Shown here in pieces: positions 8,244 to 17,278 of a stretch of 64,000 bases of DNA (its first letter is position 1; every line of letters begins with the position of its first letter). A model generated the notes under the pieces. That model worked only from the letters and a program-made list of their open reading frames with translations, ran no database searches and was not told the DNA's origin. Both the position numbers and the translations under genes were made by a program. The DNA comes from Glaciecola sp964195425 (GTDB taxonomy: Bacteria > Pseudomonadota > Gammaproteobacteria > Enterobacterales > Alteromonadaceae), in the NCBI GenBank assembly GCA_964195425.1, contig CAXMOM010000039.1, positions 124,001 to 188,000 on the forward strand, given 5' to 3'.

Positions 8244-9338
8244 ATGCATATAATTAAGGTGCGGCTGGAAAATTTCAGAAATTTTTCAGCCGTCGACTTC
8301 TCTCCTCACAAAAATCTAAACGTTATTTACGGTGACAACGGCGCTGGTAAGTCTAGCTTGCTTGAAGCCATTCACGTTTTGGGTTTTGGAAGATCTTTTA
8401 GAACATCCAAGCCGGACTCATTCATTAGTGACAAACAGACATGTGCTGCTGGTTTTTGCGAGTTTGTAAATGAAGTTGAGTCATCAAAGCTAGGTTTCAC
8501 CCGCTCAAAACAAGATGGTTACTTATTTAGTTTGGACGGTGAGAAGACAAAAAAGATAGCTGATATTGCACGCTTACTGCCGGTACAAATTTTCACTCCT
8601 CAAAGCAGCGACCTGATTTTAGGCCCTCCATTAGGTAGGCGACGTTATCTAGATTGGTTATTGTTTCACGTGGAACATCAATTTCAATCATTGAACGGTC
8701 GGTATACAAATTGCCTTAATCAAAGAAATGCACTTCTTAAGCAATTTGATTTTTCCCAGGCAGAAGAGTTCAAAAAGCAGGATGTATGGTTAAACCAGTT
8801 GGCAGAACTCGGTGAATCTATAACAACCCTAAGAGAAACCTATATTTCTCGCTTAAATAGCGAAATAAGTAGCTTATATTCGAAATTTTCACCTGAGTTG
8901 AATGTAGTATTAAGGTATACTAATGGTTGGGAAAGAAGTAATTCCCTGAAAGATTCAATTTCAAACAAAGTAGAAAGAGACCTTTTTAAAGGCGCAACAT
9001 CTAGTGGTCCCCATAAAGCCGATTTGCAATTTATGATAGATAATAAAAATGCGGCTGAATTTATGTCCCGGGGACAACTCAGATTACTCGTATCTTTATT
9101 ACTGTTAGCTGAGGTAAAGTTACTTAAAGAGCTGACAGGTAAACAGAGTGTATTTTTAGTTGACGATATTTCTGCTGAATTAGATGAAAAAACAAGAGAA
9201 AAATTTATTACAACTGTGTTGGAGCAAGACACACAAGTATTCGTGACAGCAATTGAAAAACAACAAATGTCATTCGTACAAACTTATAACAACAAAAAAG
9301 TGTTCCACGTGAAACAAAACCGCGTGATAGAGGAGTAA
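8244..9338 (+). CDS. recF: DNA replication and repair protein RecF
   Basis: RecF is an SMC-like ATPase that helps load RecA at gaps. The 364-residue protein has Walker A GDNGAGKSS near residue 31, the signature region SRGQLRLLVSLLLLAEV, and Walker B FLVDDISAELD. Two parS-like 16-mers lie inside the gene (8662-8677 and 9301-9316), both in codons for Phe-His-Val. The gene ends two bases before the gyrB start codon. Confidence 0.97.
   Translation: MHIIKVRLENFRNFSAVDFSPHKNLNVIYGDNGAGKSSLLEAIHVLGFGRSFRTSKPDSFISDKQTCAAGFCEFVNEVESSKLGFTRSKQDGYLFSLDGEKTKKIADIARLLPVQIFTPQSSDLILGPPLGRRRYLDWLLFHVEHQFQSLNGRYTNCLNQRNALLKQFDFSQAEEFKKQDVWLNQLAELGESITTLRETYISRLNSEISSLYSKFSPELNVVLRYTNGWERSNSLKDSISNKVERDLFKGATSSGPHKADLQFMIDNKNAAEFMSRGQLRLLVSLLLLAEVKLLKELTGKQSVFLVDDISAELDEKTREKFITTVLEQDTQVFVTAIEKQQMSFVQTYNNKKVFHVKQNRVIEE
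8662..8677 (+). promoter_or_regulatory. parS-like ParB binding site
   Basis: TGTTTCACGTGGAACA. One half matches the common parS half-site (TGTTTCAC) and the other matches the Pseudomonas-type half (GTGGAACA); it is one base from either full palindrome. It lies within recF, close to the origin, where chromosomal parS sites usually cluster. It also encodes the conserved RecF residues Phe-His-Val-Glu, so codon constraint could explain part of the match. Confidence 0.7.
9301..9316 (+). promoter_or_regulatory. parS-like ParB binding site
   Basis: TGTTCCACGTGAAACA, the exact reverse complement of the site at 8662-8677, located 639 bases downstream at the 3' end of recF. Finding two such 16-mers within one gene argues against chance. 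They would nucleate ParB for origin segregation; parA and parB are expected off-window beyond mnmG. Confidence 0.75.
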
Positions 9339-9340
9339 AG

Positions 9341-11755
9341 ATGTCAGAACAAGACTATGATTCGTCCAGTATAAAAGTATTGAAAGGCTTAGATGCTGTA
9401 AGAAAAAGACCTGGCATGTACATTGGTGATACCGATGACGGCACCGGTTTGCACCACATGGTTTTTGAAGTTGTCGATAACTCTATCGATGAAGCCTTAG
9501 CAGGACACTGTAGCGAGATTTTCGTAAAGATACATTCAGACAACTCCGTTTCAGTAAGTGATGATGGTCGCGGTATTCCAACCGAGATACACGAAGAAGA
9601 GGGTATCTCGGCTGCTGAAGTTATTATGACAGTTTTGCATGCGGGCGGTAAGTTCGATGATAATTCTTATAAAGTATCCGGTGGTCTCCACGGTGTTGGT
9701 GTTTCAGTTGTAAATGCATTATCTAGAAAGTTAGAGCTCACAATATATAGACGTGGAGAGAGATTCGAGCAAGAATATAGTATGGGCGTACCCGTTGCAC
9801 CACTTGGACCTGTTGCTAAAACAGAAAAGAAGGGCACTAAAATACGCTTTTGGCCGAGTGAAGAAACGTTTACCAATGTTGAGTTTCACTTTGATATATT
9901 AGCAAAACGTATTCGCGAACTTTCTTTCTTAAACTCAGGTGTGTCTATTACACTTGAAGACGAACGTGACGGACGTAAAGAGAAATTTCATTATGAAGGC
10001 GGTATAAGAGCCTTTGTTGAATATCTTAACACCAACAAAAATGTGGTTCACAGCAAAGCATTTTACTTTACTCATGATCGAGAAGACGGTGTAACAGTTG
10101 AAGTAGCAATGCAGTGGAACGATGGTTTCCAAGAAAACGTATTTTGCTTCACTAACAATATCCCTCAACGCGATGGCGGTACTCACTTAGCTGGTTTTAG
10201 AGGTGCACTTACACGAACGCTAAATACTTACATGGAAGTTGAAGGTTACAACAAGAAGAATAAAACAAGCGCAAGCGGAGATGATGCAAGAGAGGGATTA
10301 ACTGCCGTTATATCAGTAAAAGTTCCTGACCCTAAATTCTCTTCGCAAACAAAAGACAAGCTTGTAAGCTCAGAAGTAAAAACTGCAGTAGAATCATCAA
10401 TGAACGAAAAACTAGTAGAGTTCTTACAAGAAAACCCGGGTGATGCAAAAACAATTGTTGGAAAAATTATCGATGCAGCACGGGCCAGAGAAGCCGCCCG
10501 TAAAGCACGCGATATGACGCGTAGAAAAGGAGCATTAGATTTAGCGGGCTTACCCGGCAAATTAGCCGATTGCCAGGAAAAAGATCCAGCGCTTTCAGAG
10601 CTATATATTGTGGAAGGAGATTCTGCAGGCGGTTCAGCTAAGCAGGGTCGTAACAGAAAGAATCAAGCAATACTGCCGCTTAAAGGTAAAATCCTTAACG
10701 TTGAAAAAGCAAGATTCGATAAAATGCTATCTTCACAAGAAGTCGCAACTTTGATCACAGCCTTGGGCTGTGGAATAGGTCGCGATGAATATAATCCTGA
10801 TAAATTACGTTACCACAGCATCATTATTATGACAGATGCCGATGTGGATGGTTCGCACATTAGAACCTTGCTATTGACCTTCTTTTTCCGTCAAATGCCA
10901 GAAATGATCGAGCGTGGGCACATATTTATAGCTCAACCACCGCTATATAAAATCAAAAAAGGTAAGCAAGAACAATACCTTAAGGACGATGACGCCCTAA
11001 ATAAGCTGCTTACTACCATAGCAGTAACCGACGCTTCTTTATATGTGAGTAATGATGCTCCTCCTATTCAAGGGATTGCACTTGAAAATATGGTGACATT
11101 ATACCAAAGCACCATGATTATGATTGCTAGAATGCATAGAAGAATGCCTGATTCGCTTCTTACACAGTTATTATATTCTAGTCCTTTGACTGGTGAGACC
11201 ATGAACAATAAAACTGCTCTCAATGAGATTGGCGGACAATTGGTAGCACAACTTGCAATTAGTGAAGGTGATTCTAGAAGTTTTCTACACTCTGTTGAGT
11301 TAACAGAAGATGGCGCTAACGATCTTGTGATTACCATGCGCCAGCACGGAATTGATTATGACTACCACATAAATAGCGACTTTGTAGCATCGCCAGAATA
11401 CGATAAAATTCGTACTTTGAACGAAACCATTAATAATCTAATGGAAGAAGGCGCTTACATTCAGCGTGGCGAAAAGACCCTTTCGGTAGCGGAGTTTAAA
11501 GAAGCACTTGAATGGTTAATGGCAGAAGCCAAACGCGGACAGTACATACAGCGTTATAAAGGATTAGGTGAAATGAACCCAATCCAACTCTGGGAAACGA
11601 CTATGGATCCTGATTATCGTCGTATGTTACAGGTGACGATTGAAGACGCCGTAAGTGCTGATCAGCTGTTCACATGTCTTATGGGTGACCATGTTGAGCC
11701 TCGTAGAGAATTTATAGAAACGAATGCGCTTAATGTTGAGAACTTGGATGTGTAA
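9341..11755 (+). CDS. gyrB: DNA gyrase subunit B
   Basis: The ATPase and TOPRIM subunit of gyrase, which introduces negative supercoils. The 804-residue length equals E. coli GyrB. The GHKL ATPase region (VVDNSIDEALAGH, SVSDDGRGIPTEIH, GGLHGVGVSVVNALS) is followed by the TOPRIM motifs EGDSAGGSAKQGR and DADVDGSHIRTLL, the gammaproteobacterial insert, and the C-terminal QRYKGLGEMNPIQLWETT. No intein or truncation is seen. It is followed by a terminator at 11814-11840. Confidence 0.98.
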   Translation: MSEQDYDSSSIKVLKGLDAVRKRPGMYIGDTDDGTGLHHMVFEVVDNSIDEALAGHCSEIFVKIHSDNSVSVSDDGRGIPTEIHEEEGISAAEVIMTVLHAGGKFDDNSYKVSGGLHGVGVSVVNALSRKLELTIYRRGERFEQEYSMGVPVAPLGPVAKTEKKGTKIRFWPSEETFTNVEFHFDILAKRIRELSFLNSGVSITLEDERDGRKEKFHYEGGIRAFVEYLNTNKNVVHSKAFYFTHDREDGVTVEVAMQWNDGFQENVFCFTNNIPQRDGGTHLAGFRGALTRTLNTYMEVEGYNKKNKTSASGDDAREGLTAVISVKVPDPKFSSQTKDKLVSSEVKTAVESSMNEKLVEFLQENPGDAKTIVGKIIDAARAREAARKARDMTRRKGALDLAGLPGKLADCQEKDPALSELYIVEGDSAGGSAKQGRNRKNQAILPLKGKILNVEKARFDKMLSSQEVATLITALGCGIGRDEYNPDKLRYHSIIIMTDADVDGSHIRTLLLTFFFRQMPEMIERGHIFIAQPPLYKIKKGKQEQYLKDDDALNKLLTTIAVTDASLYVSNDAPPIQGIALENMVTLYQSTMIMIARMHRRMPDSLLTQLLYSSPLTGETMNNKTALNEIGGQLVAQLAISEGDSRSFLHSVELTEDGANDLVITMRQHGIDYDYHINSDFVASPEYDKIRTLNETINNLMEEGAYIQRGEKTLSVAEFKEALEWLMAEAKRGQYIQRYKGLGEMNPIQLWETTMDPDYRRMLQVTIEDAVSADQLFTCLMGDHVEPRREFIETNALNVENLDV

Positions 11756-11813
11756 TTAACTTATGTGTTGAATCACAAAGATGTTGAAATATCATCTTTA
11801 CACAACTCAATGA

Positions 11814-11840
11814 AAGGCGTTTCGAAGGAAACGCCTTTTT
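11814..11840 (+). terminator. Intrinsic terminator downstream of gyrB
   Basis: AAGGCGTTTC (11814-11823), a four-base loop, then GAAACGCCTT (11828-11837) running into T residues. It lies about 60 bases past the gyrB stop and ends the dnaA-gyrB series. Confidence 0.88.
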
Positions 11841-11861
11841 GCTTTTCAATGTTTATTGCCT

Positions 11862-12473
11862 TTAGTTAAATATTGGATAAAGCGACAACACCAACAAACC
11901 TAACATTAAATGATTGAATACCTTTAGCCGTCTTGGATTGTTCAAGAGTCGTTTGTTGTAGTGCCCACAGCAGCCCAGCAAGCAATGCATGGAAAATTAA
12001 CAGCACCAATAGTGAGGGCAACCAAGGCAACAAAGTAGAGTGTTTGGTCCGGTGCATAAACACTTATCGCTGTTAAAGACATTGTTCATGCTTTGGGATT
12101 GACCCACTGAAATAGCGCAGCCTGAAACAAGGTCATTGGCTTAGACTTTGCCTTTTTACCGTCTAAAGATGCATCCGATGTCTCTATTTTGGAGGCCAGA
12201 TAAAGCATGTAAACCACACTCAAAACCTTCAGTTAGTTGATAACTAATTGGGAAGGCTTCAAATATTTGAGTAATACCAATACCGTCATAACTAAAAAGC
12301 CTAACGACACACCGAACATATGTGGCAAGGTCAGTTTAAAGCCAAAATTTACACCCGATGTCATTAACATTAGGTTATTAGGGCCCGGGGTAACTGGTGA
12401 TGCTAAGGAACAAAGAATTAAACCAGTGAGTGATATTACATCTATAGTTTGGATTTCCTTTTCATTAAAATGA
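11862..12473 (-). pseudogene. Decayed LysE/RhtB-family amino-acid exporter
   Basis: Pieces of a LysE/RhtB exporter can be read in order on the minus strand but in changing frames. The N-terminal hallmark SLASPVTPGPNNLMLMTSG is followed by VNFGFKLTLPHMFGVSLGF. After a shift comes QIFEAFPISYQ, then after another shift LKVLSVVYMLYLASKI and LFQAALFQWVNPKA. There, TGA (12086-12088) replaces the expected Trp codon. SVYAPDQTLYFVALVALTIG follows, and after further shifts the end reads MLGLLVLSLYPIFN with TAA at 11862-11864. A stop at 12233-12235 breaks the first frame and no start codon remains. There are at least three frameshifts plus the nonsense codon, so the gene is dead. Intact members export amino acids such as threonine or homoserine. 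Confidence 0.88.
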
Positions 12474-12728
12474 CTTACTAAGGCTTAATTGAATAAATAA
12501 AGGTAATTAGGCCCTCAATAAAAAGCAAAGATCTTATAACAGATATAGACAGTAAATTTCGTCTAATCATACTGATTAAGCATGTTGCATTAACTTCCGA
12601 CAAGCGGTCGATTAAAGGTGCTACTTATTTTTCATCAGCAAGCTCGGTTTATGGTATATCATTCGATTAAGTAAACATTTCCAGCTGCAGTCTATAGCGG
12701 CATATAATTCAAAAATACAGGAAAAATA

Positions 12729-15053
12729 ATGCTAAATATAAAGGCAATATCCCTTATGAAAATAATGACAATGTCGGTTCTTGTATCATTCATTGTTGCC
12801 TGCGCTGCATCAAATAAACCTATGCAAAATAGCGCTGAAGCAGTCTATCTTACTAATGAAGCAATCTTTCAGAACTGGGAATACAATGCCAAGCGACCAG
12901 GTGCGATTCGATGGGATAAAGAAGGCTCAACGTTTACCGCTTTGGAAACAGCTAAAGGTTTTAAAAATGCCAAACTAGACAAAGACCAGTATGGCGACAA
13001 TATCAAGGTGTATGAAGAAATTGTGCAGTATGATCCGGCCACCTTAGAGCGTACAATTTTAATTACTCTTAAACAACTTACCCCAAAAGGCGCAAGAAAA
13101 GCATTGCTTGTTGATGATTATCAGTGGTCTAAAGACAAAAATATGCTGTTAATCTATACAAATGCAAAGTACGTATGGCGCGATAAAACACGTGGTGAAT
13201 ATTGGCTGCTAAATCTTGACGATGGTGATTTGTGGAAATTAGGTGGTGGGGAGTCCGGCCTCAGTCAAATGATGTTTGGGAAGTTTTCACCAGATGGTTC
13301 ACAATTTGCCTATGTATTAAATAATAATATATACACACAGGATTTGACCAGTCGCGATATCACAGCTTTAACCAGCGATGCCTCAGACTCAATTATCAAT
13401 GGCCTTTTCGATTGGGCTTATGAAGAAGAATTTGCCATTCAGGATGGATTTCGTTGGAGCCCAGATAGCCAGCGAATTGCCTACTGGCAGTTTGACACCC
13501 ATGCTGCCAAAGATTTTTTCATCATTAATAATACTGATACTCTTTATCCTGAAATTACGGCAATTCCCTATCCCAAGGTTGGCGAGGAGAACTCTGCCGC
13601 ACGTATCGGTATTGTGTCTGTTGCCACAGCAAAAACGACTTGGATAACATTACCGGGTATAGCCAAAGATATGTATGTTCCACGAATGGATTGGGCTGAT
13701 AGCTCTGAACAAATTCTAATTCAACAAATGAATCGCAAACAAGATACCAATACGTTTTATTATGCAAATGCTATAACAGGTGATATTTCCAAAGTCTTTG
13801 CTGAAAAAGAAGAGACCTATATTGAATTATTTGAAGACCCCATTTGGCTTGAAAGCTCACAAGCTTTTCTATGGCAGAGTGAACGCGATGGCTGGAGACA
13901 TATTTACCGGGTTTCCCGCGACGGAAAAACTCTCACTGACCTGACAACTGGTGATTTTGATGTCACGGAATTTATTTCTGTGGATGAAGTAAACAATTGG
14001 TTATATTTCATAGCCTCACCTGAAAACCCAAGTCAACGTTATCTTTATCGCACCTCGCTTGATGGCAGCGCTCAGATGGAACAGCTTACACCCACTGAAT
14101 TTTCAGGCACGAACAGTTATAAAACTTCATCCGACTCAAAATGGGCAATTCACACTTACTCAAGTTTTCTTAAACCGCCAGTATATAGCTTGATTTCATT
14201 ACCCGATCACAAGACTCGACGTGTTCTGGAAGACAACGACGAGCTGGTCACAAAAATTGGAAAGTTGGCACTAGGCGATCATGAATTCTATAGTGTTGAC
14301 GCCCAAGACGGCCTTCGACTGGATGGTTATCTAATAAGGCCACCAGAGTTTGACAACAATAAGCAATATCCGATTATTAATTTTGTATATGGTGAACCGG
14401 CTGGTCAAATTGTTGTTGATAAGTGGCACTCTCGTAATATGTGGCATCTATTGATGACACAGAAGGGGTTTATTATTTCTTCCATAGATAATAGAGGTAC
14501 ACCATCTCCAAGAGGCAGAGATTGGCGACGATCTGTTTACGGTAATATTGGACCAATCGCAGCACGTGATCAGTCAGATGCATTGAAAGCCATTTGTAAG
14601 CGTTGGGACTATATCGATTGCGAAAAAGTAGGCGTTTGGGGGCATTCTGGTGGTGGCTCAATGACACTCAATATGCTGTTTCGATATCCTGAACAATACC
14701 AGGTTGGTGTATCAAGAGCACCTGTCCCAGACCAACGCCTATATGATTCAATCTATCAAGAACGCTATTCAGGTTTGCTCTCTGACTTTGCGGACAATTA
14801 CAAAAGTGCTTCACCCATAAGCCATGCGAAAAACCTTAAAGGCAAGTTGCTACTCGTTCATGGTACTGGTGACGACAATGTTCATTACCAAGGTACAGAA
14901 AGATTGATAAATGAACTAATTAAACATAACCGTCAATTCGATTTTATGGCATACCCCAACCGACGACACGGGATTGTTGAAGGTGAAGGCACATCGCTTC
15001 ACTTGGGAACGATGCAAACTGATTACTTCCTTGAACATTTGATGCAAAAGTAA
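12729..15053 (+). CDS. S9 family dipeptidyl peptidase IV-like lipoprotein
   Basis: A 774-residue serine peptidase of the S9B (DPP IV) group that removes X-Pro dipeptides from peptide N-termini. The N-terminus is a signal peptide with a lipobox-like IVAC ending at Cys25, so it is probably an envelope lipoprotein. A beta-propeller domain carries the Glu-Glu motif (DWAYEEEFAIQDG, about 232-234) that binds the substrate amino terminus. The alpha/beta-hydrolase domain has GHSGGG with Ser640, GTGDDNVH with Asp715, and RRHG with His747, a complete triad. It is monocistronic and convergent with the cytochrome gene ten bases on. Substrate preference is inferred from the family. Confidence 0.93.
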   Translation: MLNIKAISLMKIMTMSVLVSFIVACAASNKPMQNSAEAVYLTNEAIFQNWEYNAKRPGAIRWDKEGSTFTALETAKGFKNAKLDKDQYGDNIKVYEEIVQYDPATLERTILITLKQLTPKGARKALLVDDYQWSKDKNMLLIYTNAKYVWRDKTRGEYWLLNLDDGDLWKLGGGESGLSQMMFGKFSPDGSQFAYVLNNNIYTQDLTSRDITALTSDASDSIINGLFDWAYEEEFAIQDGFRWSPDSQRIAYWQFDTHAAKDFFIINNTDTLYPEITAIPYPKVGEENSAARIGIVSVATAKTTWITLPGIAKDMYVPRMDWADSSEQILIQQMNRKQDTNTFYYANAITGDISKVFAEKEETYIELFEDPIWLESSQAFLWQSERDGWRHIYRVSRDGKTLTDLTTGDFDVTEFISVDEVNNWLYFIASPENPSQRYLYRTSLDGSAQMEQLTPTEFSGTNSYKTSSDSKWAIHTYSSFLKPPVYSLISLPDHKTRRVLEDNDELVTKIGKLALGDHEFYSVDAQDGLRLDGYLIRPPEFDNNKQYPIINFVYGEPAGQIVVDKWHSRNMWHLLMTQKGFIISSIDNRGTPSPRGRDWRRSVYGNIGPIAARDQSDALKAICKRWDYIDCEKVGVWGHSGGGSMTLNMLFRYPEQYQVGVSRAPVPDQRLYDSIYQERYSGLLSDFADNYKSASPISHAKNLKGKLLLVHGTGDDNVHYQGTERLINELIKHNRQFDFMAYPNRRHGIVEGEGTSLHLGTMQTDYFLEHLMQK

Positions 15054-15062
15054 GCATTAAGA

Positions 15063-15452
15063 TCAATAGCTCTTTTTAGCTTTTTCTAAGGGTGGCATTA
15101 AATGCGCAGGGATAGGCCCACGACGACTAACCTCGAGCGGGCTGTAGTAAGCTTCAAGATAATCTAGAATTATCGCCTCATTTTTACCCAGTGGCCACAA
15201 GCCCTGGGATTTTTGCATCCAGCGAATGGTGCCTAACCAATTTTCCCTAGTCATTCGATTTTGCGTAACCAACTTGGCCGAATGACAGGCTGAACAATGG
15301 CCAAGTACCAATTCAAAGCCTGGGCTAAGCGCTAGGCCTGAAAGCGGATCGAAGGAAATTTTGTCTGTTGTCTTTGGAGTGGTGATTGCAAACACACTAA
15401 AACTCATCAGAACAATAAATGCAATTAAGATCCCTTTTTTTAAGTAAATCAC
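15063..15452 (-). CDS. Monoheme c-type cytochrome, SorB-like electron acceptor
   Basis: A small exported cytochrome with one heme site, GHCSACHS, and a following NWLGTIRWMQKSQGLWPL segment resembling sulfite dehydrogenase cytochrome subunits. I prefer the GTG at 15450-15452 as start. It falls one base after the upstream stop and places the signal peptide (MIYLKKGILIAFIVLMSFSVFA) directly at the N-terminus. An ATG at 15486-15488 would add twelve residues and overlap the upstream gene by 35 bases. Its coupling to the Mo-enzyme gene suggests it takes electrons from sulfite oxidation. Confidence 0.82.
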   Translation of the reverse strand: MIYLKKGILIAFIVLMSFSVFAITTPKTTDKISFDPLSGLALSPGFELVLGHCSACHSAKLVTQNRMTRENWLGTIRWMQKSQGLWPLGKNEAIILDYLEAYYSPLEVSRRGPIPAHLMPPLEKAKKSY

Positions 15453-15453
15453 C

Positions 15454-16806
15454 TTACACCACCTGCGCCGCAATGCGGTGACACGCATTATTTAAGTAAC
15501 CTTTAGGGTTCCAGCCGGGTATCACCATGGGCTGAATCAAACCTTCACTATCTGTCGCCCGGGCCCATACTTCATAATACCCTTTTTGTGGAAAGCTCAC
15601 TTCACCTTGCCAATGTTGCCATGCATTGCGATTTACCGCCTTGCTTAAGCTCACTTGCTGCCAAGTTTGACCAAAGTCGATGGACACATGCATAGCGGAA
15701 ATCGTTTTGTCACCGGCCCACGCATGGCCGTTGACCTTAAGCTTATCAACCAAAGGATGCAGCACGCCCGACTTAGGGAAAGTGGTTAATGACTTAACGG
15801 GCATCGCATGTATGATACACATGTCCTCATTGGCGACTTTTGCGCCGGGTGCCACCGGCTTGCACGGAACACGATAAGCGGTGCCAGTCATTTTAGCTCC
15901 GTCATGCACTTTATTGCGAATAACAATGCGTTCTAGCCACTTGCCTGATGTAGAAGCCGGCCAGCCGCCAAATACAAGTCGCAATGGATGACCGTTCATG
16001 GCCGGTAAATCTTCGTCATTCATGGCCCATGCAATTAGTGATTCGTCTTCCAAGGCTTTAAGCATGGGAACACCGCGAGAAATTGGATCTTTACTACTAT
16101 CTCCGCTTAAATGAGTATCTTTGCCATAATAGGCTATATAGACAGCATCGTCTTTGATGCCGACTTCCTTAAGTACATCGGCTAAACGTACCCCCGTCCA
16201 TCTAGGGCAGCCCACAGCGCCTGTGGTCCATTGATTACCTGTCGCAGGTGGACTGAACTCTGAACGCCCGTTACCTCCGCATTCAAGAGTAAGTTGGTAA
16301 CTGTAGTGTTTAAAGCGTTTCTTTAGCTCAGCCAAGGTGTAAATTTTCGTAGTTTTGGCTGATTCGCCGGCAATGGTTAAGGTCCAATCGTTAAGCAGTA
16401 CTTGTTGCGGTGGAATACCATTGTTTCGCACAAACAAACGAGAAGCAGGTGTTATATTATCATTCAGCAAGTGCGCAGGAGTTTCTGCGTTAAGCGGTCG
16501 ATCGTTTAAAATTACAAGCCCGGGATCTTTACCGGCAATGCTAAAGGGCTTGGATGTTTGCGCAAAGGCTGCAGGAATAAGACCGGCAGGCATTACGCCG
16601 GCAAACACTATTTTACTTCCCAACAAGGTCGTCATACTGGCTAAACCACTTAAAAACCCGCGTCTTGTCTGAGGATTGGTTTTACGCTGGAAAACGACTT
16701 CATCGGCCTTGATAGGATCTTGCTGATATAAGGCATGAATGCCGCTGTGCTTTGCATTATCTGCGTCTGCATTGGGGGCGTTTTTCGATAACTTGGGAAC
16801 TTTCAT
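15454..16806 (-). CDS. Sulfite oxidase-family molybdopterin dehydrogenase (SorA/SoxC-like)
   Basis: A 450-residue periplasmic molybdoenzyme likely to oxidise sulfite to sulfate. The twin-arginine motif TRRGFLSG (Arg48-Arg49) is followed by a hydrophobic stretch and FAQT, marking Tat export after cofactor insertion. LTLECGGNGR carries the probable Mo-ligand Cys176. The C-terminal dimerisation domain contains the WAGDKTISAMHVSIDFGQTW region. The N-terminal 47-residue extension before RR is longer than usual but in frame. The paired cytochrome gene downstream supports a SorAB-type couple. A SoxC role is less likely, because no other sox genes are nearby. Confidence 0.88.
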   Translation of the reverse strand: MKVPKLSKNAPNADADNAKHSGIHALYQQDPIKADEVVFQRKTNPQTRRGFLSGLASMTTLLGSKIVFAGVMPAGLIPAAFAQTSKPFSIAGKDPGLVILNDRPLNAETPAHLLNDNITPASRLFVRNNGIPPQQVLLNDWTLTIAGESAKTTKIYTLAELKKRFKHYSYQLTLECGGNGRSEFSPPATGNQWTTGAVGCPRWTGVRLADVLKEVGIKDDAVYIAYYGKDTHLSGDSSKDPISRGVPMLKALEDESLIAWAMNDEDLPAMNGHPLRLVFGGWPASTSGKWLERIVIRNKVHDGAKMTGTAYRVPCKPVAPGAKVANEDMCIIHAMPVKSLTTFPKSGVLHPLVDKLKVNGHAWAGDKTISAMHVSIDFGQTWQQVSLSKAVNRNAWQHWQGEVSFPQKGYYEVWARATDSEGLIQPMVIPGWNPKGYLNNACHRIAAQVV

Positions 16807-17278
16807 ACACCACTACTCTTTAGGTTTAAATAAAAGCATAATAATACCTGTCCTGCTATCTCTTGTGTTGCCTAATGCCAATAATAAAATGGGCTTCATA
16901 TCTACTTTGAGTATTTGGGCAACACACGATTCTATACTAATGCCCACAATCGATACCAAAAATGCTTACTATAGAAGAATAAACCACATATCGGATCTGC
17001 GCAACAGGCATAGATTTTGTTGAATTAATGGAGTGTGACGGTGAAAAGTTAGCGTTAATATGCTGGCAAATTTTTGCCAGAGCGATACTTTGGCCGTGCT
17101 GCCTTTCTCGTCTCAAGCAGCCGTTGCGCCGCGCTCTCTTAAAGTAGCTGTAGCAAATATCAACTTCTTCGCATAATCTATTATAGGATGCACCTTCGCA
17201 ACGATAAGCTGACGTTCACTATCGAGGCAATAGGTTAAGTCCACTTATCAATTCATCAATGACCGAATGAGCAGGGTA
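16807..17278. other. Intergenic region, no gene recognised
   Basis: There are 472 bases between the sulfite dehydrogenase start and the CPBP protease end. I see no credible protein. A perfect 8-bp inverted repeat CTGGCAAA/TTTGCCAG (17063-17070, 17073-17080) lacks a T tract. A 48-codon minus-strand frame ending just before the dehydrogenase has no recognisable relative. Promoters for the leftward SorAB pair should lie near its right side. Confidence 0.4.

Noticed and set aside
12237..12473. 78-codon plus-strand open frame
   Set aside because: It is antisense to the clear N-terminal part of the LysE pseudogene (the PGPNNL segment).
13676..13686. TGTTCCACG as a third parS site
   Set aside because: Only one half-site is present; the other half does not match.
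17063..17080. CTGGCAAA/TTTGCCAG inverted repeat as a terminator
   Set aside because: There is no T tract on either strand and no gene ending next to it; kept only as a note in the intergenic entry.
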